Shown here piece by piece: positions 27,094 to 35,290 of a DNA stretch of 64,000 nt (position 1 is its first letter; each line of letters begins with the position of its first letter). The notes under the pieces were generated by a model, which saw only the letters and a program-made list of their open reading frames with translations, was not told where the DNA came from and ran no database searches. This DNA is from CF-162 sp040882565 (lineage in GTDB: Bacteria > Chloroflexota > Dehalococcoidia > SM23-28-2 > RBG-16-64-32): NCBI GenBank assembly GCA_040882565.1, contig JBBEAZ010000018.1, positions 1-64,000 on the forward strand, written 5' to 3'. Made by a program: the position numbers and the translations under genes.

Positions 27094-28914
27094 CTAGCTC
27101 CCCGCCACGCCTTCGACGGTGCGTTCGGTAAGCGGGCGGGTCTCCGGGGTCTGGCCGGCGAGCGCCTCCTCCTGGTCGCGCAGTTCGAGGTCGTAGATCT
27201 GGCGGTAGATGCCGTCAAGCGCGAGCAGCTCGTCGTGGCGGCCGCGTTCGACCAGCTCGCCGTCCTGTAGGACGAGGATCTGGTGCGCCATCTTCACGGT
27301 CCGCAGGCGCTGGGCGATGACGAACGTCGTGCGGCCCTCCATTAGCCCCTGTAGGGTCTGCTGAATCAGGTACTCGGTCTCAGTGTCGACGCTCGAAGTC
27401 GAGTCGTCGAGTATGAGTATCTTCGGATCGAGCAGCAGCGTGCGCGCGATGGCGACGCGCTGCTTTTGGCCGCCGGAAAGCGTGATGCCGCGCTCGCCGA
27501 CCCAGGTGTCGTAACCGTCGGGCAGGCCCATGATGTAGTCGTGGATGTAGGCCGCCTTCGCTGCCTCGATCACCTCTTCCTCGGTCGCCGCGATCGCGCC
27601 GTAGGCGATGTTGTCGCGGATCGTCGCCGAGAAGAGAAAGACGTCCTGCTGGACGATGCCGATCGACTCACGCAACGAAGCGATCGTCAGGTCGCGGATG
27701 TCGATGCCGTCTATCGTGATGCGGCCCGCGGTGACATCGTAGAAGCGCGGCATCAGGTTAACCACGGTCGACTTGCCGCTGCCGGTCGGGCCCATCAGCG
27801 CCACGACTTCGCCAGGCTTCGCGTCGATGTCAATGTTCTTGAGGACTGGGCTCAGCGCGTCGTATCCAAAGCCGACACCCTCGAAGCGGACGTGGCCGGC
27901 CGGGTTCGTGAGCGTAACGGCGTCAGCCTTCTCCTGGACGGCGGACTCGGCGTCGATGATCTCGTAGATGCGCTGGCCGGCGGCGTTGGCGCGCGCGATG
28001 ACCATGATGATCCAGCCCAGGACGCGCACCGGCTGCTGCAGGATCGTCAGGTAGAGGAGGAACGCAGCCAGCTCGCCGATTTCAAGGTTGCCATTGGTGA
28101 CCTGTACACCGCCGACCCACAGCGTTGCCGCGGTGGCGGCGAGCCAGACGCCGGTCATCAACGGGGCGTTGAACGCCTGCACCCGGCTCGACTGGTATGA
28201 ATAGTCGAAGAGCTTCTGCGCCTCGGCCTCGAACTTCTTCGCCTCGTAGTCCTCGCGGGCGAACGCCTTGACGACGCGCGCTCCGGTCAGGGACTCCTGG
28301 AGGACCGCGCCGAGGCTGCCTAGCCCCTCCTGCACCTTCATCCAGAGCGGCCGCAGCGTGAATGCCATGACCGATGACCGCCAGATGATGAACGGCACAA
28401 AGGCCCAGACCACCAGCGCCAGTTGCCAGCTCGTGATCATCATCAGGACGAGCACGGAGATGAGGAGCAGGAAAACGTATGAGCCGCGGAGGACGCCCAT
28501 CGCGATGTACCATCGCACTGCTTCCACGTCCTGCGTGGCGCGGGACATCACGGCGCCTGTCTGCTGTTGGTCGTGATACGCGAAGGAGAGCCGCTGCAAG
28601 CGGTCGTAAAGCTGGTTGCGAATGTCGTAGGCGACCTTCTGGCCGATCCACTCCGAGAGATATGTCTGGCCAAAGGCGAACGCGCCGCGAATCAGGGCGG
28701 CGGCGATCAGGGCGGCGGCGGCGATCAGCAGATACCGCGTCTCGCCGGTCGGCTCGTCGCCCAGCTTCTCGATGCCGAGGCCGTAGTCGATCGCCCAGCG
28801 GATGAGCTGGGGTATGGCAATGACCGCGGCACTTGAGGCGATCACGCAGAACGCCAGGAGGGCCGTGCGTGCCGTGTAAGGGCGGAGAAATCCTAGCAGC
28901 CGAAGCGAATACAT
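27094..28914 (-). CDS. ABC exporter subunit with fused membrane and ATPase domains (degenerate half)
   Basis: A 606-residue partner of the following gene. It has six membrane helices in residues about 15-320, Walker A GPTGSGKST and a normal signature LSGGQKQRVAIAR. But Walker B reads ILILDDSTSSVD, so the catalytic Glu is Asp, and the H-loop reads FVIAQRLRT, so the switch His is Gln. This is the pattern of the BmrC/YheI-type subunit of asymmetric exporters, with one weak and one active ATP site. The ATG at 28912-28914 starts the first helix correctly. A TATAGT box about 50 bases upstream could be the operon promoter. Confidence 0.9.
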   Translation of the reverse strand: MYSLRLLGFLRPYTARTALLAFCVIASSAAVIAIPQLIRWAIDYGLGIEKLGDEPTGETRYLLIAAAALIAAALIRGAFAFGQTYLSEWIGQKVAYDIRNQLYDRLQRLSFAYHDQQQTGAVMSRATQDVEAVRWYIAMGVLRGSYVFLLLISVLVLMMITSWQLALVVWAFVPFIIWRSSVMAFTLRPLWMKVQEGLGSLGAVLQESLTGARVVKAFAREDYEAKKFEAEAQKLFDYSYQSSRVQAFNAPLMTGVWLAATAATLWVGGVQVTNGNLEIGELAAFLLYLTILQQPVRVLGWIIMVIARANAAGQRIYEIIDAESAVQEKADAVTLTNPAGHVRFEGVGFGYDALSPVLKNIDIDAKPGEVVALMGPTGSGKSTVVNLMPRFYDVTAGRITIDGIDIRDLTIASLRESIGIVQQDVFLFSATIRDNIAYGAIAATEEEVIEAAKAAYIHDYIMGLPDGYDTWVGERGITLSGGQKQRVAIARTLLLDPKILILDDSTSSVDTETEYLIQQTLQGLMEGRTTFVIAQRLRTVKMAHQILVLQDGELVERGRHDELLALDGIYRQIYDLELRDQEEALAGQTPETRPLTERTVEGVAGS

Positions 28915-29077
28915 TTGCGAAAGAAGAGGGAGGAGCGGTCCACGCGCGCTCCAGAAACGATTGTAACTATACCTTCCCGTTAACGTAAAGGCTGTGACGT
29001 CGCTCACCGCCGGGTGCGCATTCGCTGACACTCCGTCGCGCCGGAAATCGTCCGCCCGCGTTATGCTATACGGCACA

Positions 29078-29752
29078 ATGAAAACGGCGACCCGTTACCT
29101 CCTCCGGCGCATGCGGATGGCCGATATCCCGCAGGTCCTGGAAGTCGAGCGCCAGTCCTTCCCGGCGATGTGGCCGCCGACGGCATTCCGCCGCGAGCTG
29201 CAACAGAACCGCCTCGCCCACTACATCGTCGTCGGCGAGCGTAACCCGCACGCCGCAGAGGTTGAGGGCGCGCCGGAGGATCACGAACTCGGGCCCATCG
29301 GGCGCTTCCTCGGCGAGATCAAGCACATCCTCACCGGAGACGACCCCGGTAACCTGCCGCCGCCGCAGGACCGGCCGGAACTGATCGTCGGCTTCGTCGG
29401 CGTCTGGATGCTGCCGGACGAGTCGCACATCGTCACGATCGCCGTGCGCGATAGCCACCGCCGCCGCGGCGTCGGCGAGCTCCTCCTCCTGGCCACCATG
29501 GACCTCGCCCGCGAGCGAGCGCAGCCACTGGTCACCCTCGAGGTGCGCGTCTCGAACATCGCGGCGATCCAGCTGTACGAGAAGTACGGCTTCGAGCAGG
29601 TAGGCCTGCGCCCCCGCTACTACTCCGACAATCACGAAGACGCCTTCATCCTCACGGCGTCCGCCATCGACACCGAGTCCTACGGCGAGCTTCTCGAAAG
29701 ACTCCGCGCGGACCACGATCGCCGCTTCGGCGATTTCGACGCACTGCAATAG
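29078..29752 (+). CDS. rimI: Ribosomal-protein-alanine-type N-acetyltransferase (RimI-like) with an insertion
   Basis: A 224-residue GNAT. It starts with the RimI-type RRMRMADIPQVLEVERQSFP and has SHIVTIAVRDSHRRRGVGEL (acetyl-CoA motif A) and the late LEVRVSNIAAIQLYEKYGFE, which is the RimI signature. RimI acetylates the N-terminal Ala of ribosomal protein S18. About 45 extra residues (near 56-101, with HILTGDDPGNLPPPQDRPE) interrupt the usual beta2-beta4 region, making it longer than the ~150-residue family norm. A TATACG -10-like box at 29067-29072 suggests a leaderless start. In many bacteria rimI sits next to tsaD; here tsaD is 13 kb away. Confidence 0.85.
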   Translation: MKTATRYLLRRMRMADIPQVLEVERQSFPAMWPPTAFRRELQQNRLAHYIVVGERNPHAAEVEGAPEDHELGPIGRFLGEIKHILTGDDPGNLPPPQDRPELIVGFVGVWMLPDESHIVTIAVRDSHRRRGVGELLLLATMDLARERAQPLVTLEVRVSNIAAIQLYEKYGFEQVGLRPRYYSDNHEDAFILTASAIDTESYGELLERLRADHDRRFGDFDALQ

Positions 29753-29769
29753 CTGCACCGCAATTCCCA

Positions 29770-29902
29770 TGTTCCTTGTTCCTTGCTCCCTGTTCCTTGT
29801 TCCTTGTTCCCTGTTCCCTGTTCCTTGTTCCCTGTTCCCTGTTCCTTGTTCCCTGTTCCTTGTTCCCTGTTCCTTGTTCCCTGTTCCTTGTTCCCTGTTC
29901 CT
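29770..29902. repeat. Tandem heptamer array: 19 copies of TGTTCC(C/T)
   Basis: The block 29770-29902 is 133 bp, exactly 19 head-to-tail 7-mers. Units are TGTTCCT or TGTTCCC, plus one TGCTCCC. In the second half the two types nearly alternate. It lies between rimI and a small gene. Related GTTCC words occur at 18776, 24541 and 43386. Confidence 0.97.
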
Positions 29903-29925
29903 CCCTCTGCTAGCCTGATTTCGCG

Positions 29926-30228
29926 ATGTCCACCCCGGCGCAGAAGCTCCAGAAGCAGCTCGACCAGGTGCCGTGGCTACGAGGCCGCGGCCCCGTCTCG
30001 TACGACTACGGCAAGTGGGTCGACGCCACCCATCACCTGCTCGGAACGCTGTACGGAGAAGCGTCCGCAGAAGCCAACGGCTTCCTGGACATCGTCGGCG
30101 AAGGCGCCGAAGCGCGCGGCTGGGGCCTCCCCCTGGCCCCGTCAAACCAGTGGGGCATGCAGCAACGCCTCGAACGCGCGGAAGCGTACCTCGAATCGCT
30201 GCTCGGCGCGGTCCAGCCAGCCGGTTAA
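29926..30228 (+). CDS. Small hypothetical protein
   Basis: A 100-residue soluble, probably helical protein of unknown function. It has no signal peptide or membrane segment. Conserved-looking features are VSYDYGKWVDATHHLLGTLY and a C-terminal helix MQQRLERAEAYLESLLG. A TAGCCT box at 29911-29916 lies 9 bases before the ATG. It starts 23 bp after the heptamer array and ends 10 bp before a lipoprotein gene, so the two may be co-transcribed. Confidence 0.55.
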   Translation: MSTPAQKLQKQLDQVPWLRGRGPVSYDYGKWVDATHHLLGTLYGEASAEANGFLDIVGEGAEARGWGLPLAPSNQWGMQQRLERAEAYLESLLGAVQPAG

Positions 30229-30238
30229 GCCGCGTACC

Positions 30239-30748
30239 ATGCGAAGAACTTTGCTAACCTTGATGGCCATTCTCCCTATCCTGCTCTTCGGCTGCGACGA
30301 CCCGGATGAGGAGATACCGCAAGATGAAGTGACAGTCGCCCCCACTGTTCCGGTGCCTCCGGCTGATGAGATATCGACCGCACCAGCGACTTGGGAGACG
30401 CCGCCACCATGGAATCCGGGTGAGCCGGTGCCCTCTGGTTGGGTGGTGCGCCAGACAGGAGCGGGGGGGTGGGTGATGGACCCTGCGCCCAGCTGCCCAC
30501 CGATGGTGATCAACGGCAAGGATTATTGCGCGCCGTTCGACGCGACGTTCTGGTTTGGGTGCGGAACCGAACCGGCGTACCCCTGCGAAACGCGGGTGAT
30601 GTTCGGGGACTCCAAGGTGGTTTGGGAGACGGACGAGAACAGTCATGAGAGCCTTGTCGAGTGGGATGTGAAGACGGAGGACGAGGGGGAGTTCGCGGAG
30701 TTACGCGAGGCGTTTGCTGACGAGCTGGCGGCCTTAGCGGCGGACTAG
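30239..30748 (+). CDS. Putative lipoprotein of unknown function
   Basis: A 169-residue exported lipoprotein. The signal MRRTLLTLMAILPILLFGCD ends at a lipobox Cys19. A Pro/Thr/Glu-rich linker runs to about residue 65 (VTVAPTVPVPPADE). The folded part has four cysteines (SCPP, YCAP, GCGTEP, PCET), probably as disulfides, and an acidic C-terminal helix EFAELREAFADELAAL. The family is not recognised. The gene overlaps the end of the convergent cytidylate-kinase-like gene by four bases. Confidence 0.65.
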   Translation: MRRTLLTLMAILPILLFGCDDPDEEIPQDEVTVAPTVPVPPADEISTAPATWETPPPWNPGEPVPSGWVVRQTGAGGWVMDPAPSCPPMVINGKDYCAPFDATFWFGCGTEPAYPCETRVMFGDSKVVWETDENSHESLVEWDVKTEDEGEFAELREAFADELAALAAD

Positions 30749-31446
30749 CCCGGCGCCGAGTTCTTGATGCGCACTGCGGCGGCCACAAGCTCCGCCGCCT
30801 GGTCGAAGTCCAGGTGCGCCGTGTCAATCGTCAGGTCGTAGAGCCGCGGGTCTTGCACGTCGACCTTCCAGAACTTCTTGTAGAACGCTTCCCGCGCGCC
30901 GTCGGCATCCTTCGCCCTGCGCTTCGCCTCCTCGAGGCCGATCTCGTCGCGCTCAGCAAGGCGTGTGTAGCGCAGCTCCGCGGGCGCAACGCACATCACG
31001 TGCAGAGCGTCCGTGTGGTCCGCGAGAATCATCTGCGCGCCGCGTCCGAGGATCACGATCCGGCCGTTGGCCGCCAGCTCGTGGATGATCGTCGTCATCG
31101 TCTCGATGTAAGTGCTGTCGGAGATGTCCTGGTCTTCGCGGTCGAGTGCCGCGTCAGCATAGGTGCGGGAGAGCACGGCTTCGAGGCCGCCGGGCCCGGC
31201 CAGCGGGTCGGCGCTGGAGGCGGCCGAGCGTTCGAGCATCGTGTTGAGGACGCCGGCGACGCGCTGGCGGAAGGTGGCGTAGCGTTCGTCATGCTCGGCG
31301 ACAACGCCCACCGACACACCGCAGCGGTTCGCCGCCTGGACCATCAGTTGCTGGTCCACGAAGTCGATATTGAGGAGCGCGGCGACCTTCTGGCCGACTT
31401 CGCGGGCGCCGCTCGCGAGCCGTCCGGTCATGGTGATTACGGGCAT
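30745..31446 (-). CDS. Cytidylate kinase-like family protein
   Basis: A 233-residue P-loop kinase of the cytidylate kinase-2 type. The N-terminus MPVITMTGRLASGAREVGQK replaces the usual SRExGSGGxxI loop, with a noncanonical P-loop. FVDQQLMVQAANRCGVS follows, and VILGRGAQMILAD and RYTRLAERDEIG are the central and lid motifs. DLTIDTAHLDFDQA is the typical C-terminal nucleoside-kinase strand. It is probably a nucleotide kinase, but the altered P-loop means the substrate and activity are uncertain; true CMP kinase (cmk) is a distinct family. Confidence 0.75.
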   Translation of the reverse strand: MPVITMTGRLASGAREVGQKVAALLNIDFVDQQLMVQAANRCGVSVGVVAEHDERYATFRQRVAGVLNTMLERSAASSADPLAGPGGLEAVLSRTYADAALDREDQDISDSTYIETMTTIIHELAANGRIVILGRGAQMILADHTDALHVMCVAPAELRYTRLAERDEIGLEEAKRRAKDADGAREAFYKKFWKVDVQDPRLYDLTIDTAHLDFDQAAELVAAAVRIKNSAPG

Positions 31447-31553
31447 ATCTCCGCCTGCCTCTCCCTCCGGCCTAAGCCGCCATCAGTATAGTCGCGCAAT
31501 CTCTCGCGTCAACGGGACGTCTTTGACGGTTGTGTTAACCGGACGGTTGGTGG

Positions 31554-32471
31554 TCACGGGGCATCCTGGATCACGATCGTGCCCGTAGCCGTGACAACTG
31601 TCGTATCGCGGAATTCGAGCGGATTACCGACGTCATCGAAACGCACGACTACGAAGCCGTCCGTGCCGGGTTGCAGCAGGTCTCCCTGCTCGGCCTTCGC
31701 CGGGTCGCTGCCCTCGGGGACGGCGACGAAGTCGTCGGCCGTGCCGTACTCGCCGTCATAGCCGACGATTCGGAACCCATGGGACACGTCGTCCACGTTG
31801 TGCACGATGATCCTCACCGTCTCCCCGGCCCGGATGGAGAGCGACGTCGGCGTGAACGTGGCGGAAGCTTCGTCTGGTTCCGGCTGATCGATGGTGATCT
31901 CAATCTCGCGCGTCACCGCCTCGTCACCGAGCACAATGCGGTCGTCCAATTGGATCTGGTCCTCCGCAGGACCAAAGACGATCCGGATGCGGTCGCCGTC
32001 GCGCGGGACGTAGCGCGTGTAGTCGTCTTCCTTCGCGCCGTTGACGAACACTTGCACTTCTCCCCTTGCGCCATCCGGGCACTCCTCGCCGTTCCTATGA
32101 GTCCGCGACTGTCCGGGCAAGCGCACTTCATCGCCGTCCAACAGGCCGCGCCCGTACTCGAACCACTTCACGAGACGCGCGCCCGCGCCCTCCTCGGAAG
32201 TGTTGAACGGGTGGACGTGAACGATTCCGTCGCCGTGGGTGTGCACACCGACGCCATCCCAGTTCGGCGCCGGCGGCTGCTTCTCGCCACAGACGTGGTA
32301 GGTGTACGGCGCGTGCCAGTGGTCCGCCCCGACAGAGGGCGCGTCGATCCCGGGAGCGGTCGCCTTGTCGTCATCGTCGTCCAGGATGGCGACTGCAAAA
32401 ATGGCAACGATGGCACCCGCGAGGGCAGCGGGCAGCACGATCACCAGGAACCGCAGCAGCCCCGCGCTCAC
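31554..32471 (-). CDS. Membrane-anchored His-rich cupredoxin-like protein (shorter paralogue)
   Basis: A 305-residue protein with an N-terminal membrane anchor (residues 6-30) and an outside domain. Residues 50-90 hold a His cluster: DHWHAPYTYHVCGEK (H51, H53, H59), then VHTHGDGIVHVHPF (H77, H79, H85, H87). The last ~100 residues (SIRAGETVRIIVHNVDDVSHG, then VVRFDDVGNP and GTIVIQ) have a cupredoxin beta pattern but lack the Cys/Met copper ligands. It probably binds metal outside the cell through the His cluster. The GTG start has GGAGG upstream inside the end of the preceding gene. It is a tandem duplicate of the protein at 32486-34027. Confidence 0.72.
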   Translation of the reverse strand: MSAGLLRFLVIVLPAALAGAIVAIFAVAILDDDDDKATAPGIDAPSVGADHWHAPYTYHVCGEKQPPAPNWDGVGVHTHGDGIVHVHPFNTSEEGAGARLVKWFEYGRGLLDGDEVRLPGQSRTHRNGEECPDGARGEVQVFVNGAKEDDYTRYVPRDGDRIRIVFGPAEDQIQLDDRIVLGDEAVTREIEITIDQPEPDEASATFTPTSLSIRAGETVRIIVHNVDDVSHGFRIVGYDGEYGTADDFVAVPEGSDPAKAEQGDLLQPGTDGFVVVRFDDVGNPLEFRDTTVVTATGTIVIQDAP

Positions 32472-32485
32472 TCTCAGCGCCTCCG

Positions 32486-34027
32486 TTATTCGACCGTTAG
32501 CGTCCCGTTGTGCGTCTGTTGATGGAAGTCGCAGCGGAAGTCGTAAGTCCCCGGATCGTCGATCTGCACGAACATCTCGCCGGTCTGGCCGGGCGGCACG
32601 TCCGCGGAGACGATGTCGTCTTCCGTCTCGAAGTCACCGTCCGGGCCCGCGATGCGCACGTTATGGGCCAGCGCGCCGGTGTTCGGCAACGTCAGCTTCA
32701 CCTTGTCTCCCGCGTTGATGGTTAGCTCGGCGGGCTCGAAGACGCTATCCACCAGCTTGACCTCGGCCTCCGAGTCGAACTCTTCCTCCGGCACGGGCGT
32801 TGGCGACGCGCCGCTGTCCTGGATGATGATCGTGCCGGTGGTCGTGACAACGGTTGGGTCCTGGAACTCGATTGGATTGCCGACGTCGTCGAAGCGGACG
32901 ATGACGAACCCGTCCATGCCGGGCTGTAGGAGGTCACCCTGTTCTGCCGTGGCCGGGTCGCTGCCCTCAGGGACGGCAACGAAGTCGTCGTTTGTGCCGT
33001 AATCGGTGTCGTAGCCGGCGATGCGCAATCCGTGAGAAACCTCGTCCACGTTGTGCACGATGATCTTGACAGTCTCGCCCGCCCGGATCGAGATGGACGC
33101 CGGCGTAAAGGTAGTCGATGTTTCGTCGGCGTCGTCCGGCTGATTGATCGTGACTTCCGTCTCCCGCGTAACCGCGGCTTCATCGAGAACGATGCGGTCG
33201 TCGAGTTGGATCTGGTCCTCTTCCGGACCGAAGATGATACGGATGCGGTCTCCGTCGTGCGGGATATAGCGGGTGTAGTTGTCCTGCTTGGCGCCGTTAA
33301 CGAAAATCTGGACTTTGCCCTCGGTGCCGTCCGGACACTCTTCGCCGTTTTTGTGCGTGACGCTGGTGCCCGGCATGCGGATCTCATCACCGTCCAGCTT
33401 GCCGCCGCCGTACTCGAACCACTTGACGAGGCGCGCGCCGGAACCTTCCTCGGTTGTGTCGAAGGGGTGGATGTGGACGATGCCGTCGCCATGGGTGTGC
33501 ACCCCGGTAAACTCCCAGGTGGGAGCGGGAGGCTGCTTTTCGCCGCAGACGTAGTAGGTGTATGGCGCGTGCCAGTGGTCCGACCCCTGGCGGGGCGCGC
33601 CCGTCGCGGAGCGGGTGACGAAGAGCAGACCGAGGATGCCAAAGACGACGATGATGATGCCGACGACCGGCACCCAGGGCGGCAGGTAGATGCTGGTGAG
33701 GCGCTTGATGATGCCGCCGCCACCCTTCGCCGTGCCGGGGCGCTGCTCCCGCGCCGTGCGGGCGCGGTTGCTGCGCCAGAAGTCCATCGGCGAGCCCGGC
33801 GTGCCCGCGGCAACGTGAGTCCGCTCGCGCTTTGTGCTGCGGCCGCGTTCGTCGCTGACCTTCGGAGTCTCGCCTGTTACGCCGGGAATGTCGGCGGAGG
33901 AGGTGATCTCCTCGCCGGAGACGTCGCCCTGCGCCTGTTCGTCCGGCGCACTGTCCGGCTGACGATGGGCTTCCTGCCGGCCTCTTCGCCGGCCTCGCCG
34001 CCGCTTGTTTCGTTCTTCGTCCGCCAC
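32486..34027 (-). CDS. Membrane-anchored His-rich protein with two cupredoxin-like domains
   Basis: A 513-residue protein. A basic, disordered cytoplasmic tail (RRRGRRRGRQ onward, residues 8-110) leads to one membrane helix (116-138). Outside lie the same His cluster as in the paralogue (H151, H153, H177, H179, H185, H187), a cupredoxin-like domain without copper ligands (about 285-400), and an extra C-terminal cupredoxin domain (about 425-513). That last domain keeps a His in GALAHNVRI and the ligand loop FRCDFHQQTHNG, so Cys and His are present but the axial Met is not. The gene starts at GTG 34025-34027 and is 14 bp upstream of its paralogue. A metal-binding surface protein is the best inference. 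Confidence 0.75.
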   Translation of the reverse strand: MADEERNKRRRGRRRGRQEAHRQPDSAPDEQAQGDVSGEEITSSADIPGVTGETPKVSDERGRSTKRERTHVAAGTPGSPMDFWRSNRARTAREQRPGTAKGGGGIIKRLTSIYLPPWVPVVGIIIVVFGILGLLFVTRSATGAPRQGSDHWHAPYTYYVCGEKQPPAPTWEFTGVHTHGDGIVHIHPFDTTEEGSGARLVKWFEYGGGKLDGDEIRMPGTSVTHKNGEECPDGTEGKVQIFVNGAKQDNYTRYIPHDGDRIRIIFGPEEDQIQLDDRIVLDEAAVTRETEVTINQPDDADETSTTFTPASISIRAGETVKIIVHNVDEVSHGLRIAGYDTDYGTNDDFVAVPEGSDPATAEQGDLLQPGMDGFVIVRFDDVGNPIEFQDPTVVTTTGTIIIQDSGASPTPVPEEEFDSEAEVKLVDSVFEPAELTINAGDKVKLTLPNTGALAHNVRIAGPDGDFETEDDIVSADVPPGQTGEMFVQIDDPGTYDFRCDFHQQTHNGTLTVE

Positions 34028-34402
34028 TGTTGGTTCCTTTCCCCCCTACGTAGTCAACCGGCGCGTTCCCCGCCTGAGGCGGGTCGCAGCCGGTCATCCA
34101 TCTCGCTCACTCTACGCAAGTCGGCGCGCTCGCCGGGTTCGCCGGCGTGGCAAGGGTGCGCTGCTGTCACGAAGGGCCAATCAACTGGAAGTCGAGGGCC
34201 GCGGTCCGCCTGGGCGGATCAGTAACGTGCGAACGTTCGTCGCTGCCGGGCGCGATGCGCAATAAGCTTCACCATGTTCATCGGGAGCCGGCGCCTCCGG
34301 AGAAGCGCCACACTCAATTATAGGGCAACCACTGGGTTATACGCCAAAGGGGGTGAAGGCGGTTCAGTCCGAGCGCCTATCCGCTTTCCTATAATGTCTC
34401 CG
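34028..34402. promoter_or_regulatory. Divergent control region; long hairpin-rich leader for the cupredoxin-like genes
   Basis: No gene is supported in this 375-bp gap. On the minus strand, TATAAT at 34316-34321 would start an mRNA with a leader of about 280 bases. That leader has several stems: a 7-bp stem with a TCCG tetraloop (near 34290-34307), TCCGCC/GGCGGA (near 34202-34216) and CCCGCCTGAGGCGGG (34067-34081) just before the start. On the plus strand, TATAAT at 34390-34395 serves the next gene. Confidence 0.45.
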
Positions 34403-35134
34403 ATGACCACCCCAGCCCTCGCCCGCCTCCGCGCAGAGGACCGCGCCCGCATCGAGGGCCTGCTCGCCCGGCGCAAGTGGGCGCTTCCCGGCGAGCACCC
34501 CATCGCGCGCTTGGACGGCATCGCGCTGGGCGACTGCACCACGATCGCGCTCCTTGGCCCGAAGAACGCCGTCGGCTCGCGCTACTACCAGATCTTCCTC
34601 GCCGACGCCGAGGGCCGCCTCGCCGACGGACTCCTGGCCCTCGGACTGCACAACAGCGGCCCTTACCCGGCGTTCAACTGGATCGAGATGACCCAGTACA
34701 ACGAAACGCCGCGCTTTGGCGAGCGAGAGATCGCGCTCTGGGACGAGAGCCTCGACGCCACCCTCTTCGCCGCACTCTCGGCGCTCGTCCCGGACGGTGG
34801 GCACATCATGGTGGAGTACGACTCACCCAGCCACCGCGCCACCGAGCGCATCCTCACTCTGCGCTACCCGATCGCTGCGACGCCGATCGGCTACCGGATG
34901 TTTGAAGCCGGCGTGCGCTCGTACCGCGATTGGTACATCTCGGAAGGCGGCCGCGAAGGCCCGCGCAAGCTGCAGGGCTACAAGCCGTTCAACGACGAGA
35001 TCGCCCGCGAAAAGACCGCCTCCTTGCGCGCGGAGCTGGACGCCCTGCTTGCTGCGCCGGAGAACGAAGGTCACGGCGAATGGGGCCGTTTGGCCCGCGC
35101 GTTAGGGCGGAAGGTGCGCGATAGTTTGTCTTGA
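34403..35134 (+). CDS. Conserved hypothetical protein (possibly DUF1122-like)
   Basis: A 243-residue soluble protein. Notable stretches are YYQIFLADAEGRLADGLLAL, LHNSGPYPAFNWIEMTQYNE, VPDGGHIMVEYDSPSH and GVRSYRDWYISEGGREGPRK. The layout (beta-rich centre with HIMVEYDSPSH, then a WYI-E-G-REG-KLQG tail) reminds me of the DUF1122 family found in archaea and some bacteria, but I am not certain. A consensus TATAAT at 34390-34395 puts the start at the ATG 34403 and not at the ATG inside the box; the mRNA would be leaderless. No operon partners. Confidence 0.6.
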   Translation: MTTPALARLRAEDRARIEGLLARRKWALPGEHPIARLDGIALGDCTTIALLGPKNAVGSRYYQIFLADAEGRLADGLLALGLHNSGPYPAFNWIEMTQYNETPRFGEREIALWDESLDATLFAALSALVPDGGHIMVEYDSPSHRATERILTLRYPIAATPIGYRMFEAGVRSYRDWYISEGGREGPRKLQGYKPFNDEIAREKTASLRAELDALLAAPENEGHGEWGRLARALGRKVRDSLS

Positions 35135-35175
35135 AGGAAGACCGTTCGTTGAATCCGGTCTGACAGGGCATTTTC

Positions 35176-35204
35176 TTGACAGGCAAAGTGACGCAAAGCA
35201 CAAT
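35176..35204 (+). promoter_or_regulatory. Sigma-70-type promoter of the FBPase gene
   Basis: TTGACA (35176-35181), 17-bp spacer, CACAAT (35199-35204). The start point near 35211 gives a leader of about 80 bases with a small CGGAT/ATCCG hairpin (35227-35242). Confidence 0.7.
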
Positions 35205-35290
35205 CAGGTCAGTTCTATGCTCCCGCACGGATCCATCTATCCGTCACAAAGGCGATTCGTTCTTCAGTCCCCCAGCGGAGGTATGCCCAC

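Noticed and set aside
29770..29902. CRISPR array
   Set aside because: The unit is 7 bp, uninterrupted and without spacers; no cas genes are near.
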